Part shown: positions 8,388 through 16,881 of the stretch, in pieces
Layout of the letters: every line of letters begins with the position of its first letter
Numbering within the stretch: the first letter of the stretch is position 1
Origin: an uncultured Candidatus Entotheonella sp.
Lineage (GTDB): Bacteria > Tectomicrobia > Entotheonellia > Entotheonellales > Entotheonellaceae
Assembly (NCBI GenBank): GCA_958295825.1
Contig: OY282375.1
Coordinates: 3,333,489 to 3,397,488 of the forward strand
Length of the DNA: 64,000 nucleotides
Direction: 5' to 3'
Notes under the pieces: model-generated
The model's database searches: none
What the model saw: only the letters and a program-made list of their open reading frames with translations
What the model was told of the DNA's origin: nothing
Position numbers and translations under genes: made by a program

Positions 8388-8413
8388 GTCAGATTGACGC
8401 AGCGTAATCCGAC
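8388..8413. terminator. Hairpin between convergent SDR and AcpS genes
   Basis: GTCAGATT (8388-8395) pairs imperfectly with AATCCGAC (8406-8413) around GACGCAGCGT. It lies in the 46-base gap where two genes converge, so it could act as a bidirectional transcription stop. The sequence also resembles common REP-like palindromes; no U-run follows on the plus strand. Confidence 0.4.
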
Positions 8414-8422
8414 ATTTCGTTT

Positions 8423-8800
8423 TTAGCACTCCAGCACCACCTGGGCGACCGCGTGGCTGGCGCTGTGGGACAGCGACAGGTGGATGTGCCGGACGCCGGC
8501 ATCGGCGCAGCGTTCTCGCAGGTAACCGTGCAGGTGCAAAAAGGGTTTGCCGAGGAGGTCGCGACGGACTTCGATGTCACGCCAGCGCATCTGTTTGCGG
8601 AGGCCGGTGCCGAGGGCTTTGAGGAAGGCTTCCTTGCAGGCGAAGCGAGCCGCGAAGCAGGGGTAGGGGAGGCGCTTGGCGCTGCAGTAGGCCCGTTCGC
8701 CGGGGGTATAGAGACGTTCGACGAGTCGCGGGCCGCTGCGGGTGATAGCGCGTTCCATGCGGTCGATCTCGACCAGGTCGACGCCGATGCCGTAAATCAT
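8423..8800 (-). CDS. acpS: Holo-[acyl-carrier-protein] synthase
   Basis: 125 residues, the usual AcpS length. It transfers 4'-phosphopantetheine from CoA to a Ser of apo-ACP. The two family motifs are present: GIGVDLVEIDRMERAI near the N terminus (the Asp coordinates Mg) and RFACKEAFLKALGTG (the Glu and Lys of the F-KE-KA-G motif). LSLSHSASHAVAQVV forms the C-terminal strand. It lies nine bases after the HAD phosphatase and forms a three-gene minus-strand operon with that gene and the aminotransferase. In many proteobacteria acpS follows pdxJ, so this setting is unusual. Confidence 0.93.
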   Translation of the reverse strand: MIYGIGVDLVEIDRMERAITRSGPRLVERLYTPGERAYCSAKRLPYPCFAARFACKEAFLKALGTGLRKQMRWRDIEVRRDLLGKPFLHLHGYLRERCADAGVRHIHLSLSHSASHAVAQVVLEC

Positions 8801-8809
8801 GGCGGGGTC

Positions 8810-9697
8810 TCAACGCTGCAGGACGAAGCGTTCGAGGGCCTGCGCGACGCCGTCGTCGGCATTGCTGCCGGTGACGTACCCGGCGGCATCGCGGACGACG
8901 TCGACGGCGTTGCCCATGGCAATGCCAAGGCCGGCGCCGCGGATCATTTCCAGATCGTTGTAGTCGTCGCCGATGGCCATCACGTCCTCCGCGGTCAGTC
9001 CCTCAGCCGCCATCAGGCGTTCCAGCGCCTGCCATTTGGAAACCGTGGCCGGCAGGACTTCCAGGATGTGCCCTTGATAGTTTTTATTCAGGATCATTTT
9101 GGTATGTCCTTGGCCGGCGAGCGCGTCTTCCACCGCCGGACGCAGGGCTTGCAGGCGGTCGGCTTCGGCCATGATGCTGAGCATGACCACCTCGGTCGCT
9201 GCGCTCCCGATGATACGTCTCATACGCGCTCTGGCGCTCGCTGTGGGCAGGCAGACGGCGCTAAGGTCATCCACGAAGCGGCAGTAGGGGAGGCTGTCCT
9301 GCAGGTACTCGCGCTGAAAGGGGTGCAGGTGCTCCATGGGTTCGGTGAGGATATCGACCTGTTTGTGGAAGGCGTCGATGTAGATCAGCGGCGGGGCCAG
9401 TTGCCGCAGAACCGCCAAGCCGCGCCGGCAGAGCGTTTCCGGCAAGGGGTGGCAGTGCAGCGTTTCGGCGGACGCGACGTCCTTTACGAGGGCGCCGTTG
9501 TGCACCACGATGGGGCCGTCGAGTTGTAGTTTTTGCGCCCATGGGCGCGCCGAGCGGAAACGCCGGCCGGTGCACAGGATGACCCGCAGCCCGGTCTGCC
9601 GGGCGGCCATGACCGCTTGTCGCACGGTGTCCCGCAGTTCACCGTCAGGGTCGAGCAGGGTGCCGTCAACGTCCAGGGCGAGTAAGCGGTAGGGCAT
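8810..9697 (-). CDS. Cof-type HAD-IIB family hydrolase (sugar-phosphate/FMN phosphatase-like)
   Basis: 295 residues. Haloacid dehalogenase motifs are complete: motif I LDVDGTLL (nucleophile Asp and acid/base Asp) at residues 8-15, motif II LCTGRR, the motif III Lys in NKNYQGHILEVLPATVSKWQ, and motif IV AIGDDYNDLEMI. A type IIB cap domain lies between motifs II and III, as in Cof/YidA/YbiV proteins. Members dephosphorylate sugar phosphates, pyridoxal phosphate or FMN; the substrate is open. It sits between the aminotransferase and acpS with gaps of about nine bases, so translation is likely coupled. Confidence 0.88.
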   Translation of the reverse strand: MPYRLLALDVDGTLLDPDGELRDTVRQAVMAARQTGLRVILCTGRRFRSARPWAQKLQLDGPIVVHNGALVKDVASAETLHCHPLPETLCRRGLAVLRQLAPPLIYIDAFHKQVDILTEPMEHLHPFQREYLQDSLPYCRFVDDLSAVCLPTASARARMRRIIGSAATEVVMLSIMAEADRLQALRPAVEDALAGQGHTKMILNKNYQGHILEVLPATVSKWQALERLMAAEGLTAEDVMAIGDDYNDLEMIRGAGLGIAMGNAVDVVRDAAGYVTGSNADDGVAQALERFVLQR

Positions 9698-9706
9698 GGT
9701 GGGCGG

Positions 9707-11041
9707 CTACAGGGCAAAAGTTTCGGCGCAGGCTTGCATAAACCGTTCGGCCGCCTCGCCGACCCGGTGCTCGACGCCAAACGAGACGCGTACGAAGGGG
9801 CGCTTGGCGGCGGCGAATCCGGGGGCATAAACGACCGGCCCAGGCATGCTGACGCGCGGCGTGCCGTTGCTCATCGTCAACTCGCCGTGCGGCAGGTCGG
9901 TTGGCGGGTACATGCGGGTACCGGCCACCAAGACGACGCCATACTCTTCATAGCAGCGCGCCACAAACTCATCCGCGCTCAGCCCGGTGCGCTCCAGCAG
10001 CCGCTCCACGTACAGCGGCAGATAGAAAGCATTCGCGCTGCGACTCAGCGGCGGCACCTCGATGCCGTACTCCTCGATACCCGCCACGGCGGCGCGAAAC
10101 ACCTCGTGGCGCCGCCGAATCTCCGTTGCCGTGGTCTCGGCCAGCGCCATGTGATGTTCCAGCAGATGCGCCGCGAAGAGTAGTTTGACGTTGCTGGTGG
10201 AGATCGACTCGGCGGCCTTGAGCATGCGCAGCGCCTCGATCAGCTCGGTATTCGCGCACAGCGCAAAGCCCAATCGGTAGCCCGGCAGCCCAAATTTCTT
10301 GGAGAAGCTGTCGATATAGATGGTACGGTCGGGGTCAAGGCCGCCGAGGGCCCGGATGGCCTGCGGCTCGAAGGCGTGTAGGGCGTATACCATGTCGACG
10401 GCCAACACGCAGTCGTACGGCGCCACCGCGCGGTTGATGCGCGCCACCTGCTCGGCGCTCAGGACGTAGCCGGTGGGATTGTGCGGCGCGTTGATTAGAA
10501 CCACCCCGACCTGCGGGTTCACCAGCGCCTCGAGGCTCGACACCAACTCTTCCGCCGAGTAAGCGGTGTACGCCAGCACGCCGGCATGCGCCGTGACGAC
10601 AGTGGGGAAGTACGGATAGCAGGGCGTTGGCACCAGCACGTACTGGCGCTCGTCCCTGGCCGACCCCAGCGGCGCCGCACAGGCCCGCACGATGCCGCTG
10701 ATGGCGTTGTGGCCGCCGTCGTACGGCACCACGTGCCGCTCGTCCAACTCAGAGCGCCCGAGTAGTCCGCTGACGTGCTCGGCCATGGCCTGGTTGGCGT
10801 CGCGCTCGCCCCGCGTACCGGCATACATGGTGGCGCGCGATACCAGCCGTGGGTCGCCGTAAAATCCGTGTATGATGCCCTGCCAGGTTTCGTCGTCGGT
10901 GATCTGCGCGATTTCGCCAATGCCGAGGTGGAAGCTTTCGGGGTCGAACGAGAAGGCGCGGTAGTCGCCGAAGAAGCGGCGGAGGTTCAGCGTTTCGAGG
11001 TTTTCGCGGGCGAAGTTGGTGAGGAACGATCGCTGGCTCAT
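9707..11041 (-). CDS. Pyridoxal-phosphate aminotransferase, class I/II
   Basis: 444 residues, fold type I aminotransferase. Recognisable elements: VPYDGGHNAISGIVRA, the NAPHNPTGYVLS loop (Asn binding PLP), VDMVYALH, DSFSKKFGLPGYRLGF (the Schiff-base Lys after Ser) and the carboxylate-binding Arg in RPFVRVSFGVE. The substrate is unknown; the N terminus (SFLTNFARENLETLNLRRFF) is not that of standard AspC or HisC. ATG 11041 is preceded by GGGAG. It is first in an operon with a HAD phosphatase and acpS and is divergent from the MFS gene, so the 149 bases at 11042-11190 should hold promoters. Confidence 0.88.
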   Translation of the reverse strand: MSQRSFLTNFARENLETLNLRRFFGDYRAFSFDPESFHLGIGEIAQITDDETWQGIIHGFYGDPRLVSRATMYAGTRGERDANQAMAEHVSGLLGRSELDERHVVPYDGGHNAISGIVRACAAPLGSARDERQYVLVPTPCYPYFPTVVTAHAGVLAYTAYSAEELVSSLEALVNPQVGVVLINAPHNPTGYVLSAEQVARINRAVAPYDCVLAVDMVYALHAFEPQAIRALGGLDPDRTIYIDSFSKKFGLPGYRLGFALCANTELIEALRMLKAAESISTSNVKLLFAAHLLEHHMALAETTATEIRRRHEVFRAAVAGIEEYGIEVPPLSRSANAFYLPLYVERLLERTGLSADEFVARCYEEYGVVLVAGTRMYPPTDLPHGELTMSNGTPRVSMPGPVVYAPGFAAAKRPFVRVSFGVEHRVGEAAERFMQACAETFAL

Positions 11042-11190
11042 GCATCTCCCTGAGGATGGCCTCGTTGGTCCGTAATCAGCTTGTGGCTCACAGGCTTTGA
11101 TAGCACCTTTCATTAAAGTTGCGCGCGGTTGCGGTTATTGTAGTCAGACAGGCTGCCCGCGTGTCAACGCCATTTTGTGCCGAGGACCCA

Positions 11191-12420
11191 ATGACGGCCT
11201 ATGCCTGGTTCATCATGGGGCAGTCGTTCGTCACCACTGCTCTGGTGTTCGGCGTGTGGTTTTCATACGCCGTGTTCTTCGTTGCCATGGTGGAGGCGTT
11301 TGACTGGAGCCGCGGCGGCGCGGCGATGGCCTTCTCGATGGGCAATGTCGTACAGGCAGCGGTGTCGCCGCTCGTCGGCATGCTGACGGACCGCTGGGGG
11401 CCGCGCGTCGTGGTGGTCGGCGGCTTGGGCGCCATTGCGGTGGGCTTGGCGGCGTGCAGCTTGGTGCAGACATTGTGGCACTTGGTCGTGCTGTTCGGCG
11501 TCATCGTTGGTCTCGGGGTCGGGCTGGCGGGTCAGGTGTCGCACGCGGCGTTGCTGTCGCGTTGGTTCGTCAAGCGCCGCGGCACGATGATCGGGTTTGC
11601 GTTCGCCGGCATGGGGTTGGGCGTCAAGGTCATGGGACCGCTCTCGCAGACGCTCACGTCGCGCCTCGGCTGGCGGTATGCGTTTGTGGTCCTGGGCGGC
11701 GTCACTGCGCTGTACGCCCTCACGGTGCTGCTAACCCTGCGCAACCGCCCCGAGGACGTTGGCCTGCAACCCTATGGCGCCGACGAGTCGGCCGGTCAGC
11801 CCGAAGCCACGCCGTCCGGGGAAGCGAGCTGGACCGTCCGGCAGGCCCTGCGCACGCGGCAGTTCTGGACCTTGGGGTTGGCGCAGGTGCTCATTCCGCT
11901 GGGCATCTTTCCAGTGTCCGTGCATCAGGTTGCCTACCTGACGGATCTGGGCTTCAGTCACGTCCTGGCGGCGGGCGTTCTCGGCTACATGGGGGTGATG
12001 AGTTCGTTCGGCCGGCTGCTCTTCGGGGCGCTTTCTGACCGGCTGGGACGTTTCGGCGGCGTGGCCCTGAGCGTGGTCTTTTCGCAACTCGGCATCCTGG
12101 CGCTTCTCATGCTCGATGGGGCCACCGTCATGTGGCCGCTGTACCTGTATGCGGTGTGTTTCGGCCTGGGCTACGGCGCCCGCGGCCCCATCATCTCGGC
12201 CATCGCGGCGGACCGCTTTCCAGGTCGTTCGTTCGCTACCATCTTCGGGTTCATCAGTATCGGGCACGGTCTGGGCGGCGCCCTCGGCCCTTGGTACGGC
12301 GGCGCCATGTACGACCGCCTGGGGTCCTACACGCTCGCATTCGCGCTGGCGTGCGTATCGCTGTGCGGGGTGATCGGCTGCTTTTGGGTGGCAACGCGGC
12401 GGGGGGATGGGGGTTTGTGA
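11191..12420 (+). CDS. Major facilitator superfamily transporter (OFA/monocarboxylate-like)
   Basis: 409 residues with about 12 hydrophobic segments in two halves separated by a polar loop around residues 185-215 (LQPYGADESAGQPEATPSGE). The TM2-3 loop carries the MFS motif A version GMLTDRWGPRVVVVGG, repeated in the second half as GALSDRLGRFGG. The general look (FDWSRGGAAMAFS near TM2, RWFVKRRGTMIG after TM4) fits the oxalate/formate or monocarboxylate antiporter group, so an organic anion is the likely cargo. ATG 11191 has GAGGA nine bases upstream; an upstream in-frame start (11119) would add a non-membrane extension. The gene converges on a biotin carboxylase pseudogene. Confidence 0.85.
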   Translation: MTAYAWFIMGQSFVTTALVFGVWFSYAVFFVAMVEAFDWSRGGAAMAFSMGNVVQAAVSPLVGMLTDRWGPRVVVVGGLGAIAVGLAACSLVQTLWHLVVLFGVIVGLGVGLAGQVSHAALLSRWFVKRRGTMIGFAFAGMGLGVKVMGPLSQTLTSRLGWRYAFVVLGGVTALYALTVLLTLRNRPEDVGLQPYGADESAGQPEATPSGEASWTVRQALRTRQFWTLGLAQVLIPLGIFPVSVHQVAYLTDLGFSHVLAAGVLGYMGVMSSFGRLLFGALSDRLGRFGGVALSVVFSQLGILALLMLDGATVMWPLYLYAVCFGLGYGARGPIISAIAADRFPGRSFATIFGFISIGHGLGGALGPWYGGAMYDRLGSYTLAFALACVSLCGVIGCFWVATRRGDGGL

Positions 12421-12659
12421 GAGCGGTTTCTCATGCGTCGTGAGGAGTTTCGAAAACTGGGTGGGGGGATTGTGGGTATAGAGTCTGTTCCTGCAGGTGA
12501 CATCCCTAAAGCAGGCAGGAACTTCACCGATTGCAGGGTGTTTGACGCCAAAAAGCGCCGTCGGTCTGGCGTGCGGCGCGGCGGATTCCGGCTCGGGGGT
12601 TCGGCTGACGGGGGAAGCGGCTCGCTTGGAGGCTCGGAAACGGCCGGCGCAGGCTCATC

Positions 12660-13583
12660 CGGGACAACGAGGGTGTCGAGGTGATCGTCGATGAAGCAGG
12701 TGTGGAAAGCGGCGCTTCGGAACGCCGGATGCCGCAGCAGGCGTTGCAGAAGCGGGACGTTCACCGCCACGCCATCGACGTAAAACTCCGCCAGGGCGCG
12801 TTGCAGTCGGCTGACGGCGCGCTCGAAGCGGCCCGAGGGGTGGGAAGCGATAAGCTTGGCCAGCAAGGCGTCAAAGCGCCCGCTGGGCGTGTGACCGGCG
12901 TAGCCGAACGTATCGACCCGAATCCCCGGCCCGCAGGCGGGCACAAAGGCGCTCAGGGTACCGATGGATGGCCGCATGGCAGGAGTTGCTCGACGTGCAC
13001 GTCGCTGGCCGAACGCCGCCCGTGCCTCGGATTGGCAGCGTGCATAGGCGTCCTCCAGTCCCTCGCGGCGTCGCACCACGCGCATGCCGCGTCCGCCGCC
13101 ACCGACGGCCTTGATGAGCATGGCGCCGGTGGCCGGCAGGGCGTCGAAGAAATCGGCGGCCTCGGATAAGGCTGGTGGATACAGATGCACCGGACAGAAT
13201 GGGCACGCCGAGCCGCTCGGCCAGGGCGCGGGCTTCGGCTTTGTTGCCGAACAGCGCCAGCAACTCGGGGCGCGGCCCGACAAAGGTGAGGTTGGCTTCG
13301 GCGGCAGCGGCGGGCGAACTCGGCGTTCTCGCTCAGAAAGCCGTAGCCGGGATGGATGGCGTCGCAGCCTGTGTCTCTGACACCCGCAGGATGGCGTCGA
13401 TGTCCAGATAGGCGATGGCCCCGGCCTTGGGCAGGGCGTGTGACTCGTCCGCCAAGCGCCGGTGCAGTGACTCGGCGCCATCTTGCGAATACACTGCCAC
13501 TGTGCGCGTCCGAGTTCAGCGGCAGCGCGCAGGATGCGAATGGCAATCTCGCCGCGGTTGGCGATCAGCAGCTTGGCGGGCAT
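12660..13583 (-). pseudogene. Biotin carboxylase-type subunit, frameshifted and internally deleted
   Basis: The N terminus [20 protein letters not shown] at 13583 is that of biotin carboxylase subunits. The continuation [20 protein letters not shown] lies one frame over, [16 protein letters not shown] in another, and [20 protein letters not shown] in a third. Later blocks ([51 protein letters not shown]) return in the first frame. The segment between roughly 13000 and 12950 jumps from the ATP-grasp glycine loop to the C-terminal domain, so the catalytic core of about 120-150 residues is gone. An intact subunit is ~450 residues or longer. No biotin carrier or carboxyltransferase gene lies next to it. 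Confidence 0.85.
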
Positions 13584-13618
13584 CGTGAGCTTCGGGGGTT
13601 AGGGGTTAGCGGAGCGGC

Positions 13619-14638
13619 TTAAGCGGCTTGTTCCATGTGCTCAGCGTACTTGCCGTAACGCGCCGCGCCGTTGCATCGGGCGCGCTGCTGGAAGAATTTC
13701 TGGGCGGCGGGGACGTTGGCCGCCTGCCCCTGCCAAGCTTCCAGAACCGGCCCTTGCAGCGCCCGCCCGTAGGAGAAGCTGAGTTCCCAAGGATGTCCGC
13801 CGCGCGCGTTCATGGCATTGAGGTGCTCAGTGGCCCGAACGGCGCTCTGGCCGCCGGAGAGAAATACGATGCCCGGCACCGCCGCCGGGATGGTCTGCCG
13901 GAAGCAGGCCAGGGTCGCCGTCGCCACCTCATCCACACCGGCCTGTTGCGGGCAGTCCTTGCCCGACAGCACCATGCTGGGTTTCAGAAGTATGCCTTCC
14001 AGTCGCACGCGGTGCTCGTGCAGTTCGTTGAACACGCGCCGCAGGACCGCCAAGGTGACCGCGGCGCAGCGTTCGATGGTGTGGTCGCCGTCCATCAGCA
14101 CCTCGGGTTCGACGATCGGCACCAGGCCGGCCTGCTGGGACAGTGCCGCGTAGCGCGCCAGGGCGTGCGCGTTGGCCGCGATGCCGTAGGGCGTCGGGCA
14201 GCCGGGGCCGATGGTGATCACCGCCCGCCACTTGGCGAACCGTGCGCCGATCGCGCGGTACTCGTCCAGCCGCTTGGCGAGGCCGTCGAGTCCCTCGGTG
14301 ATCTTCTCGCCGGGAAAGCCCGCCAAGTCCGAGGCGCCGGTATCCACCTTGATGCCCGGCATGATGCCGCGCCCGGCCAGCAACGCCGGAAAGAGGGTGC
14401 CGTCGCTGCTTTCCTGCCGGATGGTCTCGTCGTACAGGATGACGCCGCTGATGTACGCCTCTACCTCCGGCGTGGTGAACAGCAGCTCGCGATAGGCACG
14501 ACGGTTGTCCGCCGTCGAGGCGACGTTGATGGTGTCGAGTCGCCGCGTGATCGTGCCGGTGCTCTCGTCGGCGGCCAGAATGCCTTTGCCTTTGGCAACC
14601 AGGGCGCGGGCCACGGCGGCAAGTTCGTGTGTGTTCAT
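13619..14638 (-). CDS. Fructose-bisphosphate aldolase, class I
   Basis: 339 residues, the eukaryote-like class I aldolase that uses a Schiff-base lysine rather than zinc. Motifs: GKGILAADESTGTITRRLD (N-terminal phosphate/substrate region), VEPEVLMDGDH (catalytic Glu residues), GILLKPSMVLSGK (Schiff-base Lys in LLKPS), and FLSGGQS (phosphate binding). ATG 14638 has GAGGAAGG upstream; longer in-frame starts run through a palindromic repeat and are not credible. It is divergent from fbp (14896) and shares its 257-base upstream region, so the two genes may be controlled together. Confidence 0.93.
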   Translation of the reverse strand: MNTHELAAVARALVAKGKGILAADESTGTITRRLDTINVASTADNRRAYRELLFTTPEVEAYISGVILYDETIRQESSDGTLFPALLAGRGIMPGIKVDTGASDLAGFPGEKITEGLDGLAKRLDEYRAIGARFAKWRAVITIGPGCPTPYGIAANAHALARYAALSQQAGLVPIVEPEVLMDGDHTIERCAAVTLAVLRRVFNELHEHRVRLEGILLKPSMVLSGKDCPQQAGVDEVATATLACFRQTIPAAVPGIVFLSGGQSAVRATEHLNAMNARGGHPWELSFSYGRALQGPVLEAWQGQAANVPAAQKFFQQRARCNGAARYGKYAEHMEQAA

Positions 14639-14678
14639 GGGGGTTCCTTCCTCGATATGTATCGCACTAATGATCTGG

Positions 14679-14698
14679 ATTCCCGCTTTTGCGGGAAT
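14679..14698. repeat. REP-like palindrome ATTCCCGC-N4-GCGGGAAT, copy 1
   Basis: A perfect 8-bp inverted repeat around TTTT, in the divergent region between aldolase and fbp. Sequences of the form TGGATTCCCGC-loop-GCGGGAATGAC are scattered, mobile-like palindromes in many proteobacterial genomes. A second copy lies inside the fbp coding region. Confidence 0.8.
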
Positions 14699-14895
14699 GA
14701 CGGGGAGCGCAGTTTGTCGCAGCGGCGTGCTGGGTGCGTTCGGACGGGTCCGGCATTGTGCGCATTTTCCCCCGCAAAGGCAAGATTCGGCGCCGTCCGC
14801 AGGGTGCTGCCATTGAGCATGCGGCCAGGTTTCTGCTAGAATTAACGCTCCCGAAGAGACGGAAACGGCAAGGCATTCCTGCAAGGAGTATCGTC

Positions 14896-15918
14896 ATGGA
14901 TCGCAAGGGCATGACGCTTTCCCAACACCTGATGGATTCCCGCTTGTGCGGGAATGTGGATAGTAAGGGCGCTGAGGACGGCGACATGGCCGGCCTGCTC
15001 ACCACCCTGGCCTCGACGGCAAAGTGCATCTCCCGCGAGGTCAACCGCGCCGGGCTGGTCGATATTCTCGGTTTTACTGGCGATCACAACGTGCAGGGCG
15101 AGGCGGTGCGCAAGCTCGACGTGCTGGCGCACGGCATGCTGATCGACGCCCTGCGGTCCAGCGGCTACGTCTGCGCCCTAGCCTCTGAGGAGGCCGAGCA
15201 CCCCCTGTTTCTGGCGCCGCAGGAGGCACGCGGGCCGTACGTCGTGCTGTTCGACCCCCTGGACGGCTCCTCCAACATCGACGCGGGAATCACTATCGGC
15301 ACCATTTTCTCCATCTACCGCGCCCGGAGCACCGCCGCCACCCTGTCGGACCTGCTGCAAACCGGCAGCCGTCAAGTCGCCGCCGGCTATGCACTGTACG
15401 GCTCCAGCACGCTGTTCGTGTACACCGCCGGCGCCGGGGTGCACAGCTTTACGCTCGACGCCGGTGTCGGCGAATTCCGCCTGACGCACGAAAACCTGCG
15501 CATGCCCGAACGCGGCACGATCTACAGCGTCAACGAGGCCAACTACCCGCGCTGGTGCGCCGGCGTGCAGCGCTATATCGACGCCCTCAAGGACCCCGAC
15601 GGGCCATCCACCTACAGCGCCCGCTACGTCGGCTCGTTGGTGGCGGATTTTCACCGCACGCTGCTGTACGGCGGTGTGTTTCTGTACCCCGCGGATCCCC
15701 GCGACGCGCCCAACGGCAAGCTGCGGCTGCTCTACGAGGCGGCCCCGCTGGCCCGCGTCGCCGAGGCGGCGGGCGGGCGCGCCAGCACCGGCAACGAGGA
15801 CGTGCTGGCGCTGCAACCGACCGCCCTGCACCAGCGCGTACCGCTGTTCATCGGCAGTGCCGAGGACGTCAGCGCGGTGGAAGCCTCCATCGCCAATGCG
15901 CCGAGCCGGAGCCGGTAG
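14896..15918 (+). CDS. fbp: Fructose-1,6-bisphosphatase class I, with a repeat-derived N-terminal insert
   Basis: 340 residues. It hydrolyses fructose 1,6-bisphosphate in gluconeogenesis. Family motifs: ALASEEAEHP (Glu pair), VVLFDPLDGSSNIDAGITIG (Asp/Leu/Asp/Gly-Ser metal site), YALYGSSTLFVYTAG, SARYVGSLVADFHRTLLYGG, and KLRLLYEAAPLA (Arg/Glu of the active site). The start at 14896 (MDRKGMTLSQHL) has AAGGAG eight bases upstream; the open frame extends 54 codons further upstream, but through noncoding repeat sequence. Oddity: residues ~14-24 (MDSRLCGNVDS) are encoded by a palindromic repeat copy. It falls in the variable N-terminal loop before the conserved helix (AGLLTTLASTAKCI), so the enzyme may tolerate it. 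Confidence 0.92.
   Translation: MDRKGMTLSQHLMDSRLCGNVDSKGAEDGDMAGLLTTLASTAKCISREVNRAGLVDILGFTGDHNVQGEAVRKLDVLAHGMLIDALRSSGYVCALASEEAEHPLFLAPQEARGPYVVLFDPLDGSSNIDAGITIGTIFSIYRARSTAATLSDLLQTGSRQVAAGYALYGSSTLFVYTAGAGVHSFTLDAGVGEFRLTHENLRMPERGTIYSVNEANYPRWCAGVQRYIDALKDPDGPSTYSARYVGSLVADFHRTLLYGGVFLYPADPRDAPNGKLRLLYEAAPLARVAEAAGGRASTGNEDVLALQPTALHQRVPLFIGSAEDVSAVEASIANAPSRSR
14936..14955. repeat. REP-like palindrome, copy 2, inside fbp
   Basis: ATTCCCGC-TTGT-GCGGGAAT, the same palindrome as at 14679 and in the same TGGATTCCCGC context. It lies in frame within the fbp reading frame, where it encodes part of a short insert near the N terminus. Confidence 0.8.
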
Positions 15919-15956
15919 CCGCAGGCCGATAACCACGACGAGGAGACACGCAACGC

Positions 15957-16397
15957 ATGTTGACGTTCGACACCAGCTGGATCGGCAAGGAATTCGACTA
16001 CTATTCCTATGAGGTCACGCAGGAAGAGATTGCCGAGTTCGCCGCCTCGGTGGGCGAGACGAACCCGCTGTATTGCGATGAGGCTTACGCCAAGACCACG
16101 CCGTATGGCGGCATCGTGGCGCCGTCGACGTTTTGCATCGTGTTCCGCAGCAACGTGGCGCTGCCCGACCTCAAGCTCAGCTACGGTGCGCGCGTCTTTG
16201 ACGGCGGCAAGGAGTGCGTGTTCCACGCGCCGATTCGCCCGGGCGACACCATCACCGGCGTCGACCGCATCGCCGAGGTGTACGAGAAGACCGGGCGCAG
16301 CGGCAACATGATCTTCGTCGTGCGCGAGAGCGAGTTGACCAATCAGAACGGCGAGAAGGTGGCCATCCTGCGCCAGATCCAGATCCAGCGTGACTGA
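15957..16397 (+). CDS. MaoC-like dehydratase, FAS1-type N-terminal domain (subunit A)
   Basis: 146 residues with a hot-dog fold signature: FAASVGETNPLYCDEAYAKT, the usual stretch of FAS1-like/HadA-type dehydratase domains, then GGIVAPSTFCIVF and FHAPIRPGDTITGVDRIAEV. These small proteins act as heterodimers with a partner MaoC protein to hydrate or dehydrate acyl thioesters. The partner starts eight bases before this gene ends. GAGGAG precedes ATG 15957. Which acyl chain is used is unknown. It lies 38 bases after fbp and is probably transcribed with it. Confidence 0.82.
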   Translation: MLTFDTSWIGKEFDYYSYEVTQEEIAEFAASVGETNPLYCDEAYAKTTPYGGIVAPSTFCIVFRSNVALPDLKLSYGARVFDGGKECVFHAPIRPGDTITGVDRIAEVYEKTGRSGNMIFVVRESELTNQNGEKVAILRQIQIQRD

Positions 16398-16869
16398 GCC
16401 GGAGGGGGGAGGATTTTCAGAGGTGGGTGAGCGCATTCATTTTTACGAAGATGTCGAAGTGGGCGACGAGATCGAGGAACTGGAAATCTGCCCGACCACC
16501 GCGGACGTGGTGCGCTACGTCGATGTGGCGCGTATGCAGAGCGGACGGTTTACCGACGACGCCTATGCCCGCAACGAGGGCCTGCCGGGCGCCATCATTC
16601 CGGGCAACATGAGCCTGGGCTTTCTGTCCCGCATGGTGACCGAATTCTTCCCCAGCGGCACGCTGCGCAACCTGACGGCGAACTTCCGCGCCACCGTGCC
16701 CCACAACACGCCGCTGATCTGCAGCGGGGTCATCACCGAGAAGCAGGAAGAGCAGGGCCAGTGCCTGGTGTTCTGCGACATCCTGATGAGCAACGAGACG
16801 GGTGACCGCTACGTGCAGGGCACGGCGCAGGTGGCGCTGCCGACGCGTCAATCCGGCGGCGATGGCTGA
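16390..16869 (+). CDS. MaoC-like dehydratase (subunit B)
   Basis: About 159 residues. VGERIHFYEDVEVGDEIEEL is a typical MaoC opening, followed by ADVVRYVDVARMQSGRFTDD, where a canonical catalytic motif would carry Asp...His; here the His is not obvious. GAIIPGNMSLGFLSRMVTEF and LTANFRATVPHNTPLICSG complete the hot-dog fold. The start is uncertain: GTG at 16390 overlaps the previous gene by eight bases, and no ATG is available in frame. It is very likely the dimer partner of the preceding protein, supplying structure or catalysis to an acyl thioester dehydratase. Confidence 0.78.
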   Translation: MTEPEGGGFSEVGERIHFYEDVEVGDEIEELEICPTTADVVRYVDVARMQSGRFTDDAYARNEGLPGAIIPGNMSLGFLSRMVTEFFPSGTLRNLTANFRATVPHNTPLICSGVITEKQEEQGQCLVFCDILMSNETGDRYVQGTAQVALPTRQSGGDG

Positions 16870-16881
16870 GGGCAGGGCAGG

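Noticed and set aside
12433-12684. Plus-strand Gly/Arg-rich 83-codon ORF
   Set aside because: It overlaps the 3' end of the biotin carboxylase remnant on the other strand, has no ribosome site and a low-complexity composition.
13628-14839. 403-codon plus-strand open frame opposite the aldolase
   Set aside because: Antisense shadow of a clear class I aldolase.
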